Shown one piece after another: positions 26,868-36,370 of a DNA stretch of 64,000 nt; the first letter of the stretch is position 1; each line of letters opens with the position of its first letter. Both the position numbers and the translations under genes were made by a program. The stretch is from Lachnospiraceae bacterium. GTDB taxonomy: Bacteria > Bacillota > Clostridia > Lachnospirales > Lachnospiraceae. The notes below the pieces were generated by a model. The model saw only the letters and a list, made by a program, of their open reading frames with translations. It did no database searches and was not told the origin of the DNA. The stretch lies in NCBI GenBank assembly GCA_017463255.1, contig JAFTPP010000013.1:1-64000 (forward strand). The letters are read 5' to 3'.

Positions 26868-28961
26868 ATGAAAAAGAAATGGATGCAGATTGTAACATTC
26901 GTGTTACTTTTTGGCTTATTTAATATAAACGCATTGGCAAAGGAACAGACAGGTGCAAGCAATACCATTAACCAGGATGGTATTGAGGTTACCATTTCAA
27001 CAGATAAAGAATCCTATAAATCAGGAGAAGAAGTGCATTACACCATTACGGTTAATAATAATAAGCTTCACTGGGGTTCAAAAAAGACTACAATTACCTA
27101 CAGTAATACAAAAGGATTAAACCCTGTGGAAGGAACGGTATTACCAACAGAATTACCGGCACTTGCTTATGGTGAGAGCATTACTTTGGAAGGTAAGGTT
27201 GTGGGGGATGTTAATGTTTTTCCACCTGTTGAAGAAGAGAGTAATCTTCTCATTCCTATCATTATTGGAGCGGTGGCTCTTTTTGCAGTTGTGATTGTTA
27301 TTATCTGTCTTAAAAAGAAAAAAGGAGCCAAAGCATTAGCTCTTGGATTTGCGCTTATCCTTCTTTCTGAGACGTTGCCTGCACAGGCCGTGGATTTTGA
27401 AACCATTACCGTAAGACCTTATGTAAAATTTACATATGCAGGTAAAGAAGTAATGATTCGTGCGGTTATGGATATTCAAGTGGAACAGGAATTAGTGAAG
27501 TTAGATGATTCTTATACCGTAAAGAGCAGAAAAATCACATGTCATGACCCGTCTATTATCAAGGATGAAGATGGCAATTATTATATTTTCGGTACACATT
27601 TAGCTGCAGGGTATTGCACTGACTTAATGACTTGGACAAGTATTGACGGAGAATTTAGGGATTCCTTTTCACAGGAATTGCAGGATCAGATCCGTGCATG
27701 GAATAAAGATGAAAGATCCGGAACATGGTATGATTTTCTTTGGGCACCGGATGTAATTTATAATGAAGTCATGGGCAAGTATTGTTACTATCTTAGTGCC
27801 AACGGCGATGACTGGAAATCCAATATTGTTCTTTTGACAGCGGATAACGTGGATGGTCCCTTTGAATATGCGGGAACTATTGTGTACGGCGGATTCAATA
27901 ATGAGACATACGGACAGACGGACGCGCCTATGGTAACCGGCGAGGAAACGATTCCGGAAAGATATGTAACTAACGGTATTGATAACCGTAAGTGGGGAGA
28001 TAAATGGCCAAACTGTATTGACCCTTGTGTAATTTACGATGAAGAAGGCAATCTGTGGATGGCATATGGTTCCTGGTCCGGCGGTATCTTTATGTTAGAG
28101 CTTGATGAAGAAACAGGCTTAAGAGATTATAATGTATCCTATGAAACCAACGATCATTCAGACCCATACTTTGGTAAGAAGATTGCCGGTGGCTGCTATG
28201 TTTCGGGTGAGGGTGCTTATATTGAAAGAATCGGGGATTACTATTATCTTTTCATCTCTTATGGTAATTTAGAGGCAGCAGGGGGCTATAACATGCGCGT
28301 CTTCCGTTCAGAAAATCCGGACGGTCCATATGTGGATGCCCTTGGTAATTCTTCATTCTATGATAAATATATATTTAACTATAATCATTCCGTAGGATAT
28401 CGTCTTTTCGGCGGATATAAGTGGCGTTCATACAATATCGGGCAGGTAGCCCAAGGTCATAATTCCGCATTTGTGGATGATGACGGAAAAGCTTATGTAG
28501 TATTCCACACAAGAATTTCTAACGGAACAGAGGCACACAATGTAAAAGTGCACCAGTTATTTGTTAATAAAGAGGGATGGATTGTAGCGGCACCTTATGC
28601 TACACAGGGAGAGACCTTAAATGAGGCAGGACTTAGTGCCAAGGAAGTAGCAGGAGATTATGAATTAATCATCCATAATCTTGATATTGACTATGCCAAC
28701 CTTGAAACCATGAAGCCTGAGTTTATTACATTAAAAGAAGACGGCACCATTACGGGGGCATACACAGGTTCATGGGCTTTAGAAGCAGGAACACCGTATA
28801 TTACAGTTACCATTGACGGAAAAGAATACAGTGGTGTGGCACTTAATATGTGCGTAGAACAGACATCTTATGAAACAGTGGTATTTACTGCTTTAGGAAT
28901 TGATAACCAGATAACTGTTTGGGGAAGTAAGACAGTTTCTGAAGACGCGTTGAAAAAATAA
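26868..28961 (+). CDS. membrane-linked GH43 endo-arabinanase with internal signal-like segment
   Basis: A 697-aa protein. Order: signal peptide (1-24), an immunoglobulin/CARDB-like domain (~35-120), a membrane helix (127-148), KKKKGAK, and a second hydrophobic stretch (156-170) ending LPAQA like a second signal peptide. A GH43 domain of endo-1,5-alpha-L-arabinanase type follows (from ~220: base Asp226 in CHDPSI, Asp ~385 in IDPCV, Glu ~448 in GEGAYIE), then a C-terminal lipocalin-like domain (~600-697). It would cut the arabinan backbone outside the cell. The GH43 part may be released or tethered depending on cleavage after AQA. GGGAGAA precedes the ATG. Its partner, an intracellular GH43, follows after 10 nt. 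Confidence 0.85.
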   Translation: MKKKWMQIVTFVLLFGLFNINALAKEQTGASNTINQDGIEVTISTDKESYKSGEEVHYTITVNNNKLHWGSKKTTITYSNTKGLNPVEGTVLPTELPALAYGESITLEGKVVGDVNVFPPVEEESNLLIPIIIGAVALFAVVIVIICLKKKKGAKALALGFALILLSETLPAQAVDFETITVRPYVKFTYAGKEVMIRAVMDIQVEQELVKLDDSYTVKSRKITCHDPSIIKDEDGNYYIFGTHLAAGYCTDLMTWTSIDGEFRDSFSQELQDQIRAWNKDERSGTWYDFLWAPDVIYNEVMGKYCYYLSANGDDWKSNIVLLTADNVDGPFEYAGTIVYGGFNNETYGQTDAPMVTGEETIPERYVTNGIDNRKWGDKWPNCIDPCVIYDEEGNLWMAYGSWSGGIFMLELDEETGLRDYNVSYETNDHSDPYFGKKIAGGCYVSGEGAYIERIGDYYYLFISYGNLEAAGGYNMRVFRSENPDGPYVDALGNSSFYDKYIFNYNHSVGYRLFGGYKWRSYNIGQVAQGHNSAFVDDDGKAYVVFHTRISNGTEAHNVKVHQLFVNKEGWIVAAPYATQGETLNEAGLSAKEVAGDYELIIHNLDIDYANLETMKPEFITLKEDGTITGAYTGSWALEAGTPYITVTIDGKEYSGVALNMCVEQTSYETVVFTALGIDNQITVWGSKTVSEDALKK

Positions 28962-28971
28962 GGGGTAAAAT

Positions 28972-30420
28972 ATGAAACCGGGGTTTATTTTAAATTATCA
29001 TGACAGAAGTAAGAATCCATTATTTGAATCACATGATCCGTCCATGATGTGGGATCCTGTAAGTGAAACATATTATTCTTATGCAACGGACAGTGCCATC
29101 ACATCAGAATACAAACAGGGCATTCCTGTACGTAAGAGTAAGAACCTTGTGGATTTTGAATTTGTGGGCTATGCCCTTTCTGAAAAAGCGGTAAGTGAGG
29201 GACGTGACAACGGAGATTTTCCTCCTACTCACGGATTTTGGGCTCCTTTTGTCGAATATGTGGAAGTAAAAAAACCAGAAGGAGAAATGGTTAGAGAATA
29301 CCGTATGTACTATTCTGCTACAAGAGCTTTCGGAAGTTCAGAGTCGAGAATTTGGCTTGCAGTTTCCAACCATCCGGAAGGACCGTTTGAAAACAGAGGT
29401 GTGGCAGCAAATACATGGGGTACTACTGATTTAGAGCCCAACGCCATTGATGCCCATATTATAGATGATACAGAAGGAAAAAAATATCTGGTATATGGTT
29501 CTTTCTTCGGTGGAATCTTTATAAAAGAGCTTGACCCTGTGACCGGTTTACCCTTAGATGGTGATGAATATTCTTTAGGAGACCGTATTGCAATAAAACC
29601 AAAGGATTCTTATATTGATGGTCCTGAGGGAGCAGCGGTTATCTATCATCCTAAGACAGAGTATTATTATCTTTTACTTTCTTATGGCTGGCTTGGGGAT
29701 GACTATGACGTGCGCGTGGGAAGAAGTAAAAATGTTAAGGGTCCATATCTTGATGAATCAGGAAAGAGCCTGGATGGAGAGTCCTTGGGACTTCGCCTGA
29801 TGGGAAGTTACTGCTTTAAGGCAGATAATCCTTATGCGGTACGTCCCCAAAAAGATTTTGTGCCTAAGATTCGTGAAGAGTCCTATGCGGATTGGGAGTT
29901 TGACGGTTTCAGAGGCCCGGGACACGGCGTTCCGTTCTATGACGTAAAAAATGATAGGTATTTCTTTGTACATCATGTTAGAGATGGTGCAAGAGTAATC
30001 TGTTATGTTCCCAAAGAACCTGATAAGAGACGTTCCTTTAGAATGCATTATCTGGTAGTACGCCAAATGTTGTTTGTGGATGGTTGGCCGGTTATGGCAC
30101 CGGAGGCCTTTGCAGGGGAAGAGGATATCAGCCTCAACGGAGCATTTTCTTTTGCCATAGAAGACGGAAAGCCGGTATTATCAGAGGGAAGTGACTGTAA
30201 AAATGCAGAAACCTTCAAAAAAATGCTTACAAAATGCTGGGAATGGATTATACTGAAAAAAGATGACAATCATATGGTACGTTCAGTGACTTCAGGTCTT
30301 AATGTAAGCAAGGTGCAGGCTGTGGCAGGAACTTTCTTTGATTATGAGAACAGCTCACAGTGTTACGCGATTGCAGGATTTACGGACGAGGGTCTTATGA
30401 TCTGGGGAAAGACGTGCTAA
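28972..30420 (+). CDS. intracellular GH43 arabinanase-like enzyme
   Basis: A 482-aa protein without a signal peptide. It has the GH43 catalytic residues in SHDPSMM (Asp ~22), NAIDAHII (Asp ~162) and DGPEGAAVI (Glu ~218), and a C-terminal extension resembling the domain found in the preceding enzyme. Similar enzymes cleave alpha-1,5-arabino-oligosaccharides. As it lies inside the cell, it would shorten imported oligomers for GH51 and GH43. Ribosome binding site GGGG precedes the ATG. It is the last glycosidase gene of the locus. Confidence 0.85.
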   Translation: MKPGFILNYHDRSKNPLFESHDPSMMWDPVSETYYSYATDSAITSEYKQGIPVRKSKNLVDFEFVGYALSEKAVSEGRDNGDFPPTHGFWAPFVEYVEVKKPEGEMVREYRMYYSATRAFGSSESRIWLAVSNHPEGPFENRGVAANTWGTTDLEPNAIDAHIIDDTEGKKYLVYGSFFGGIFIKELDPVTGLPLDGDEYSLGDRIAIKPKDSYIDGPEGAAVIYHPKTEYYYLLLSYGWLGDDYDVRVGRSKNVKGPYLDESGKSLDGESLGLRLMGSYCFKADNPYAVRPQKDFVPKIREESYADWEFDGFRGPGHGVPFYDVKNDRYFFVHHVRDGARVICYVPKEPDKRRSFRMHYLVVRQMLFVDGWPVMAPEAFAGEEDISLNGAFSFAIEDGKPVLSEGSDCKNAETFKKMLTKCWEWIILKKDDNHMVRSVTSGLNVSKVQAVAGTFFDYENSSQCYAIAGFTDEGLMIWGKTC

Positions 30421-30444
30421 GATATATAGGAGGCATTATTAACC

Positions 30445-30681
30445 ATGAAAGATCAGACGAAAGATATCTTAAAGGACGTCATTCTCTTTTTAGTTATTAC
30501 AGCTATTGCATATGGTTACTTTGTTATTATGTTTTTAATCATAAGCTTTGTGACCTTATCCATGATAAAATTAACAATTGAAATGATTTATATTCTATCA
30601 GCGGTTGGAACCGTTATTGTAGATATTATTTTTGTTGTAAAGAAGGTTCAAAAGTATCGTAAGTTAAATAAAGATATGTAA
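30445..30681 (+). CDS. small two-helix membrane protein
   Basis: A 78-aa hydrophobic protein with two predicted membrane helices (about 12-37 and 42-65) and short charged ends. AGGAGG lies ~9 nt before the ATG. It is followed 18 nt later by a large membrane protein and may act with it. I do not recognise a family. Confidence 0.65.
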   Translation: MKDQTKDILKDVILFLVITAIAYGYFVIMFLIISFVTLSMIKLTIEMIYILSAVGTVIVDIIFVVKKVQKYRKLNKDM

Positions 30682-30699
30682 ATTATCGTGGAGAAAAAA

Positions 30700-32388
30700 A
30701 TGGCAAAGGTTAAAAAAACAGACTATCTTTATATTGCAATTTTTATTTTGTTCCCATTGTGGAATGTTACAAAAGGTTTAGAGTTTGCGGATACTACCTG
30801 CAGCTTGGCTAATTATGTTCATTTGGAACATCTGGATTCCCTCTGGATGTACGGATACTATTTGTCCAATCTGCTTGGTGGCTTTTTCTCTATTCTTCCT
30901 TTCGGAAACACCATGGTGGGAATGAATTTTTATACCTCATTTCTTTTAAGTGGAACGGCTGTTATCGCTTATGTATTTTTAAAAAATAAGATACAAAGAG
31001 AAATTCTGTTTATTGGCATTATGCTGGCATTAGGCTTAAGCTGGTGCCCTACTGTGATTTTATATAATTATCTCACATATTTCTTTTTTACATTGGCATC
31101 CGTTTGTCTTTATGTTGCCATTGTAAGAAAACAGGAAAAATGGTATGTCATAGCGGGCGTTCTTCTTGGAATGAATATTTTTGCCCGTTTTCCGAATGTG
31201 TTAGAGGCAGCATTGATTTTAGTGGTATTTTACGAAGCGGCGTTCTTTTCTAAGGGAGTAATAAGAAAAACCCTGCTTTGTGTGGGAGGATATCTGGCAG
31301 GTGTGGCAATCTGTTTGTTGGCTATTGCATTAACAGGACAGATTGGTGAGTTTGTTGAGATGATAGGAGGCCTTCTGTTCATTTCTAAAAACAGTGCAGG
31401 TTATTCTTTTGCAGATATGCTATTGTCCATGGTAAGAGGATATACCATGTCCTTTCCATATCTGGCGCTGTTAATCGCAGCTTGTGTTCTTGGTGTAGCG
31501 GCTTCCTATATCTTGAATAAAAAGTTTGCTGAGAATAAAATGCTTCACAGGATTTTTTATATTGGGTATTCAGGATGCATGGTATTGTTATTATTTGTGC
31601 TATATCGTAGAGGGTTATGGCTTTTTAATTACAGTGCGTACGAGTCTTTCTTTAAATTAGCAGCCATCTTTTTAATGATTACCATTGTTTGTTGTGTTAT
31701 GGTACTGATTTCAAAGAAGGAATCCCACGAAGAAAAGATACTTGCAGCCATTGTATTGGTGATTGTTCTTATTTCGCCCTTTGGAAGCAATAACGGAATC
31801 TTCCCAAGTATGAATAATTTGTATCTGGCAGCACCGTTTACCTTACACATTCTGTATAAAAAAACAAGTAAGCTTCCTACGGTCCGCATTTCCTGTGCCA
31901 TGTTTATGGCAGTGTTACTTGTGCAGGCGTTACTATTTAAAATGGGTTTTGTGGCAAGAGCAGGAGAACCGGCATGGAACCTTACCACGAAAGTGGAAGG
32001 AATTGAGAGATTGGAAGGAATCAAGACTTCCGAGAAAAATGCAGAAAGTATTATGGGACTTGCAGAATACTTATCTTCCAATGAGTTAGATGGCAGTCCT
32101 GCAATTTTATATGGCAATATACCGGGCTTATATTATATTTTTGATTTAAAGCCTGCCATTACCAATTTATGGGCAGACTTAGAATCCAATCCTTCCGAAG
32201 TGTTAAAAGAGGACTTAGAGAATATGGAGGGATGCCCTGTTCTGATTGTGGGTTCCGGTGTAAATTTAGAGGATAAGGGTACTGATAAAGAACAGATGTT
32301 ATATGACTATGTGACGAAAAATCATTATGAAGTCACATATCAGAATGAGGGGTTTGTGGTATATGAAGCAGCTGCAGGAAATCATTAA
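30700..32388 (+). CDS. polytopic membrane protein, GT-C-like
   Basis: A 562-aa protein with about twelve hydrophobic helices and a final ~120-residue soluble domain. The layout (an acidic EFADTTCSLANY motif in the first outer loop, many helices, soluble tail) resembles GT-C-fold membrane glycosyltransferases such as the GT39/GT87 group, though no diagnostic motif was confirmed. The start at ATG 30700 is chosen because GTGGAG lies 6 nt upstream; GTG 12 nt earlier is the alternative. It overlaps the sir2 gene by 26 nt. Function is unknown beyond a possible role in glycan transfer. Confidence 0.6.
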   Translation: MAKVKKTDYLYIAIFILFPLWNVTKGLEFADTTCSLANYVHLEHLDSLWMYGYYLSNLLGGFFSILPFGNTMVGMNFYTSFLLSGTAVIAYVFLKNKIQREILFIGIMLALGLSWCPTVILYNYLTYFFFTLASVCLYVAIVRKQEKWYVIAGVLLGMNIFARFPNVLEAALILVVFYEAAFFSKGVIRKTLLCVGGYLAGVAICLLAIALTGQIGEFVEMIGGLLFISKNSAGYSFADMLLSMVRGYTMSFPYLALLIAACVLGVAASYILNKKFAENKMLHRIFYIGYSGCMVLLLFVLYRRGLWLFNYSAYESFFKLAAIFLMITIVCCVMVLISKKESHEEKILAAIVLVIVLISPFGSNNGIFPSMNNLYLAAPFTLHILYKKTSKLPTVRISCAMFMAVLLVQALLFKMGFVARAGEPAWNLTTKVEGIERLEGIKTSEKNAESIMGLAEYLSSNELDGSPAILYGNIPGLYYIFDLKPAITNLWADLESNPSEVLKEDLENMEGCPVLIVGSGVNLEDKGTDKEQMLYDYVTKNHYEVTYQNEGFVVYEAAAGNH

Positions 32389-33076
32389 TCAAAGTAAGAA
32401 TATTGTTTTTTTCGGAGGCGCAGGAGTATCTACGGAAAGCGGAATTCCTGATTTTAGAAGTGTGGATGGGCTGTATCATCAAAAATACGATGAACCGCCG
32501 GAAACCATTTTAAGCCATACTTATTATGTGAGAAAGCCGGAAGCATTTTTCCGTTTTTATAAAGATAAGATTTTGTTTTTTGATAAAAAGCCCAATGCGG
32601 CTCATTTAAAGCTTGCCGAACTTGAGGCAGCAGGCAAATTAAAAGCAGTGGTAACACAGAATATTGACGGCTTACATCAGGCAGCAGGCAGCAAAAATGT
32701 GTTTGAACTGCACGGTTCCATTCTGCGTAATTACTGCGAAAAATGCGGTAAGTTCCATTCTGCCCGGTTCATGTATGAGGCAGCGGGAATTCCAACCTGT
32801 GAATGTGGGGGAAGGGTGAAGCCGGATGTGGTGTTATATGAGGAAGGCTTGGATGCAGGTATTATGCAGGGCGCAATCAGGGCAATTGCCGGGGCGGATA
32901 CTTTAATCATCGGTGGCACGTCTTTGGTTGTATATCCGGCAGCAGGTCTCATTGATTATTTTAACGGTAAAAATCTTGTTCTGATTAATAAAGAGGTTAC
33001 TGCAAGGGATACCCATGCAGATTTAGTGATTCAGGGTAAAATCGGAGAAATCTTAAGTCAGATTGAAGTAGGATAG
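32363..33076 (+). CDS. Sir2-family NAD-dependent protein deacylase
   Basis: A 237-aa cytoplasmic sirtuin. Motifs: NAD-binding GAGVSTESGIPDFRS (residues ~17-31), TQNIDGLH with catalytic His in ELHGS, and a zinc module of CEKC and CEC spaced ~18 residues apart. It removes acyl groups from lysine using NAD+. The start at ATG 32363 has GAGGGG 10 nt upstream and overlaps the preceding gene; an ATG 36 nt earlier would be further inside it. Length is normal for bacterial CobB. Confidence 0.92.
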   Translation: MKQLQEIINQSKNIVFFGGAGVSTESGIPDFRSVDGLYHQKYDEPPETILSHTYYVRKPEAFFRFYKDKILFFDKKPNAAHLKLAELEAAGKLKAVVTQNIDGLHQAAGSKNVFELHGSILRNYCEKCGKFHSARFMYEAAGIPTCECGGRVKPDVVLYEEGLDAGIMQGAIRAIAGADTLIIGGTSLVVYPAAGLIDYFNGKNLVLINKEVTARDTHADLVIQGKIGEILSQIEVG

Positions 33077-33107
33077 AGGACATCCCGATAAGTGATTTGG
33101 AGGAAAG

Positions 33108-33290
33108 ATGGATTACGAAGTTGGTAAAATAGTAAGACTTAAAAAACAACATCCCTGTGGCAGTTCGGAATGGGAGATACTGCGCGTGGGAGCGGACTTT
33201 AGATTGAAATGCACCGGTTGCGGGCATCAGATTATGATTGCACGTAAATTAGTGGAAAAAAATACAAAAGAAATTAAAGAAAAAGCTTGA
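33108..33290 (+). CDS. DUF951 family small protein
   Basis: A 60-aa protein matching the DUF951 pattern, which is widespread in Firmicutes: VGKIVRLKKQHPCG, then WEILRVGADFRLKCTGCGH and a basic tail. Three cysteines (HPCG, CTGC) could bind a metal. TTGGAGG precedes the ATG. The gene lies just before rpsF, as in many Clostridia, but the rpsF promoter overlaps its stop codon, so it may be a separate transcript. Role unknown. Confidence 0.85.
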   Translation: MDYEVGKIVRLKKQHPCGSSEWEILRVGADFRLKCTGCGHQIMIARKLVEKNTKEIKEKA

Positions 33291-33315
33291 AATCTGCGGG
33301 TTTGTATGGTATCAT
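33287..33315 (+). promoter_or_regulatory. promoter of rpsF-ssb-rpsR
   Basis: TTGAAA (33287-33292), 17-nt spacer, TATCAT (33310-33315). It overlaps the end of the DUF951 gene. The predicted leader is ~67 nt. In many bacteria such leaders bind S6-S18 for feedback control; I could not confirm the motif here. Confidence 0.65.
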
Positions 33316-33388
33316 ACTAACTCGTGATATATTAAAATTCCTTGTTCCCACTTAGATGGGGGCCAGAGACCAAAAGGAGGAAAAAAGC

Positions 33389-33679
33389 ATGAACAAATAT
33401 GAATTAGCAGTTGTTGTAAGTGCAAAAATCGAAGATGACGAAAGAGCTGCAGTTGTTGACAAATGTAAAGCATACATCGAAAGATTCGGTGGTACTATTG
33501 TTAACGTAGAAGACTGGGGCAAGAAGAGATTAGCTTACGAAGTTCAGAAAATGAAAGAAGCTTTCTATTACTTCATCCAGTTTGATGCAGACAGTACAGC
33601 TCCAGAACAGATCGAAAATCGTGTTCGTATTATGGACAACGTTATCAGATATTTGTGCGTAAAACGTGACGCTGAATAG
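33389..33679 (+). CDS. rpsF: 30S ribosomal protein S6
   Basis: A 96-aa protein of standard S6 length, starting MNKYELAVVVSAKIEDDERA, with conserved DWGKKRLAYEVQKMKEAFY. It binds 16S rRNA with S18 in the small-subunit platform. AAAGGAGG lies 8 nt before ATG 33389; the upstream in-frame ATG is not used. First gene of the S6-SSB-S18 operon conserved in most bacteria. Confidence 0.97.
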   Translation: MNKYELAVVVSAKIEDDERAAVVDKCKAYIERFGGTIVNVEDWGKKRLAYEVQKMKEAFYYFIQFDADSTAPEQIENRVRIMDNVIRYLCVKRDAE

Positions 33680-33704
33680 AAGATAAGAAAGTAGGTATCA
33701 AAAT

Positions 33705-34148
33705 ATGAATAAAGTAATACTTATGGGACGATTGACCAGAGATCCTGAGGTTCGTTATTCTCAGGGTGAAAACGCAACGGCAGTCGCAAGATACTCATTA
33801 GCAGTTGACCGTAGATTCAGCCGTGGTAACGGTGATGATAACAATACAGATTTTATTAACATTGTTGCATTTGGCAGAGCAGGTGAATTTGCAGAAAAAT
33901 ACTTCCGCAAGGGAATGAAAGTACTTGTTACAGGCCGTATCCAGACAGGTAGCTATACCAATAAGGATGGCGTTAAGATTTATACAACAGATGTTGTTGC
34001 AGAAGATCAGGAATTTTGCGAAAGCAAGAATAATTCCGGTTCAGACGGGGGTTTTGCCGGAGGTAACACTTCAGCACCAGCATCCAACTTTGGCGACGGT
34101 TTTATGAATATACCTGATGGTATTGACGAAGAGTTGCCATTTAACTAG
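33705..34148 (+). CDS. ssb: single-stranded DNA-binding protein
   Basis: A 147-aa SSB: N-terminal OB fold (MNKVILMGRLTRDPEVRYS, then DFINIVAFGRAGEFAEKYF), flexible Gly/Ser-rich linker, and an acidic tip ending DEELPF that recruits replication and repair partners. It protects ssDNA at forks. Placed between rpsF and rpsR as usual in Firmicutes. Confidence 0.97.
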   Translation: MNKVILMGRLTRDPEVRYSQGENATAVARYSLAVDRRFSRGNGDDNNTDFINIVAFGRAGEFAEKYFRKGMKVLVTGRIQTGSYTNKDGVKIYTTDVVAEDQEFCESKNNSGSDGGFAGGNTSAPASNFGDGFMNIPDGIDEELPFN

Positions 34149-34179
34149 TGTAAGATTTTAAAGACAGGAGGCTATAAAG

Positions 34180-34446
34180 ATGGCTTATAATAAAGCAGAG
34201 AAGTCCGATTCTCCAATGAAAAAGAGAAGCACAGGCTTACGCAGAAGAAAAAAAGTTTGCGTATTCTGTGGTAAAGATAATGTAATTGATTACAAGGACA
34301 CAGCTAAATTAAAAAGATATGTATCAGAACGCGGTAAAATTCTTCCTAGAAGAATTACAGGAAACTGTGCAAAGCACCAGAGAGCTCTTACTGCAGCAAT
34401 CAAACGTGCTCGTCACATCGCTTTGATGCCATATACAATGGATTAA
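34180..34446 (+). CDS. rpsR: 30S ribosomal protein S18
   Basis: An 88-aa S18 with the conserved core [22 protein letters not shown] (in part) and [25 protein letters not shown] pair near the N-terminus is of the zinc-associated type, though the full zinc set is not complete. AGGAGG precedes the ATG. A terminator follows, closing the operon. Confidence 0.97.
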   Translation: MAYNKAEKSDSPMKKRSTGLRRRKKVCVFCGKDNVIDYKDTAKLKRYVSERGKILPRRITGNCAKHQRALTAAIKRARHIALMPYTMD

Positions 34447-34462
34447 TCCTTAGTAAAGAATT

Positions 34463-34496
34463 GCCGGTAGTTTCGTTAAGAAGCTACCGGCTTTTT
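34463..34496 (+). terminator. intrinsic terminator of rpsF-ssb-rpsR
   Basis: GCCGGTAG (34463-34470) pairs with CTACCGGC (34484-34491), then five T residues. It lies just before a convergent minus-strand gene. Confidence 0.9.
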
Positions 34497-34505
34497 GTGT
34501 ATAAA

Positions 34506-36158
34506 TTATTTATTTGTACAGATGTTTTCGCAGTAAGTTAAGCATGCTTCATAACCGGATTCGTTAGCCTGTACAATCATTTCCTGTACAATTCTGTCAA
34601 ATTCTTCTTCCGTAGAAGCAGTGATTGCTTCCCGGGATTTAGTGATAATGATATCGGAAACATTTTCATATTTATGCTTCAGAGGTGTTTCGGAAAAAAT
34701 AATTTGCTCCGGGGTTTCATCATAGGTTGCAATGTAATATGGTTCAATACTGTTTATATATTTGTCTAAGGAACCGGCACCGGTCCAAGCACGCCAAGAG
34801 GCTTCCGTGCTATTTGCAGGTTCCGATATGGTTTTTTTCCAATATTCATAGGCATATGGCTCGCCACTATCCGGATTCACAGACATATGATTGTAAGGAA
34901 TGATATTGAACATTGGCATTCCATCCGAAAAATACATATCACCATATGGAATAAATTTATCGTACAGACAGTTCTTACCAAATTCTGTCAGATAGGTATA
35001 TCCATTTTCATCATAATCCCAACAATCACCTTTAGGTCCATAATACATAGTGAGCATTCCTTCGGGAGTGTAAAAATAATCAATAATTGCCATACACAGT
35101 TCGGGATATTGGGTGTTACTGTCTATAGAAATGCTTCGCATGCGTTGCCCAATCCCATAAGTCAATAGGTTTGCCCCGGTAGGAATGACAGGATACATCT
35201 GCTTATTGATGGCTGAGCCGGAATAACCTGTTAAAGAGGCAAATATGCGGTTATCTTCAACCTTCGACGTGTATGAATCATAGTCCTGTGTCACGGACTC
35301 AGGGTCAAGAAGGCCTTTCCTATATAGCTCATTATTTAGTTTTAACATTTTTAGATAAGGACCGAAACTGCCGTTTTCTTCCATGTATAAAGCGCCGTAG
35401 TATTTATTATTTTTGTAATCATAGAAACCGATTCCGTTTCGCTCATAGCCGTAGTAAGCAGAAACAAAAGTCTGCACTCCGAATACCATACCGTCATCCC
35501 AATCGGCGTTATAGGAGAGGGCATAGGTCTCTTCACCGTTTGGGTTGGAAGGGTGTTTTTCTTTCATTTGAGCAAGGACGTTTACCCAATCATCTATGTT
35601 GGAAATTGCAGGTTTTCCAAGCTCCTCATAGTAATCAAACTTCATATCCCATGTGTAGTAAACTTCACTTCTGTCTCCGGGAAGGCCCGTAGTCGTATAA
35701 ATTCCCAAAATAGATGAAGTGTCCTCCGTATTATAGTGAATCAAAGAGTTGTCAAGGTATTTACTTACATATGGCATGTATGTTTCCGTATCGTAAGAAT
35801 TCCAATCAAGAAAGTATCCGTTCTTCATTGCTTCACTAAAGTTTTCCCCACGGCATGCTCCTGAGATAATGATGTCATAGTTACCATCATAGGGATTACG
35901 GTTAAGGTCGTATTCAGCCATTACGATGTTAAGCTTAACATTGAATTTTTGAAGCATAATATCGGCAAACCAGCCTTCTTGTATGCCCATATATGACGAT
36001 AGCTCGGAAAATAGGTTTAGGGTGACTGTTTCTTTGGGGATAAATGCATTCCTGTTACCATCACCCTGTGCTTTTTTAAAAGAACAACCGGTGAGTGCGG
36101 CAGACATGACAGGAATGATTAACAGACTTACTAAGAAACGTATTTTTTTTATAAACAT
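34506..36158 (-). CDS. orphan ABC-type solute-binding lipoprotein
   Basis: A 550-aa lipoprotein with signal peptide and lipobox LTGC (Cys ~25) followed by a family-1 extracellular solute-binding domain. It is longer than typical receptors. No permease or ATPase gene lies next to it, and it stands alone on the minus strand between two housekeeping operons. It has its own promoter (TTGACA/TATTCT). It may feed a distant importer or act as an environmental sensor. The ligand is unknown. Confidence 0.85.
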   Translation of the reverse strand: MFIKKIRFLVSLLIIPVMSAALTGCSFKKAQGDGNRNAFIPKETVTLNLFSELSSYMGIQEGWFADIMLQKFNVKLNIVMAEYDLNRNPYDGNYDIIISGACRGENFSEAMKNGYFLDWNSYDTETYMPYVSKYLDNSLIHYNTEDTSSILGIYTTTGLPGDRSEVYYTWDMKFDYYEELGKPAISNIDDWVNVLAQMKEKHPSNPNGEETYALSYNADWDDGMVFGVQTFVSAYYGYERNGIGFYDYKNNKYYGALYMEENGSFGPYLKMLKLNNELYRKGLLDPESVTQDYDSYTSKVEDNRIFASLTGYSGSAINKQMYPVIPTGANLLTYGIGQRMRSISIDSNTQYPELCMAIIDYFYTPEGMLTMYYGPKGDCWDYDENGYTYLTEFGKNCLYDKFIPYGDMYFSDGMPMFNIIPYNHMSVNPDSGEPYAYEYWKKTISEPANSTEASWRAWTGAGSLDKYINSIEPYYIATYDETPEQIIFSETPLKHKYENVSDIIITKSREAITASTEEEFDRIVQEMIVQANESGYEACLTYCENICTNK

Positions 36159-36197
36159 AAGGAATCATTAACCTTTCAAGCTGTATAGGATAATCTA

Positions 36198-36226
36198 AGA
36201 ATATAGTTATAGAAAGGCGTTGTCAA
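36198..36226 (-). promoter_or_regulatory. promoter of the orphan solute-binding lipoprotein
   Basis: On the minus strand: TTGACA (complement of 36221-36226), 17-nt spacer, TATTCT (complement of 36198-36203), ~40 nt before the start codon. Confidence 0.8.
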
Positions 36227-36312
36227 GGAAGGGATTTGGCCTATTATGGAATATATTGGGTGTGCGTAGCGAAAGAAGTCAATATTATGGTATGGAATTC
36301 TAATTAGAAAAA

Positions 36313-36321
36313 TGATATACT
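36313..36321 (+). promoter_or_regulatory. extended -10 promoter of gdpP operon
   Basis: TGA followed by TATACT (36316-36321), an extended -10 element. No good -35 box is 17 nt upstream. It lies 50 nt before the gdpP ATG. Confidence 0.5.
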
Positions 36322-36370
36322 GTTATGGAATGGTTCTTGGAAACAAGTGAAATAAATTGAGGATAAAAAC

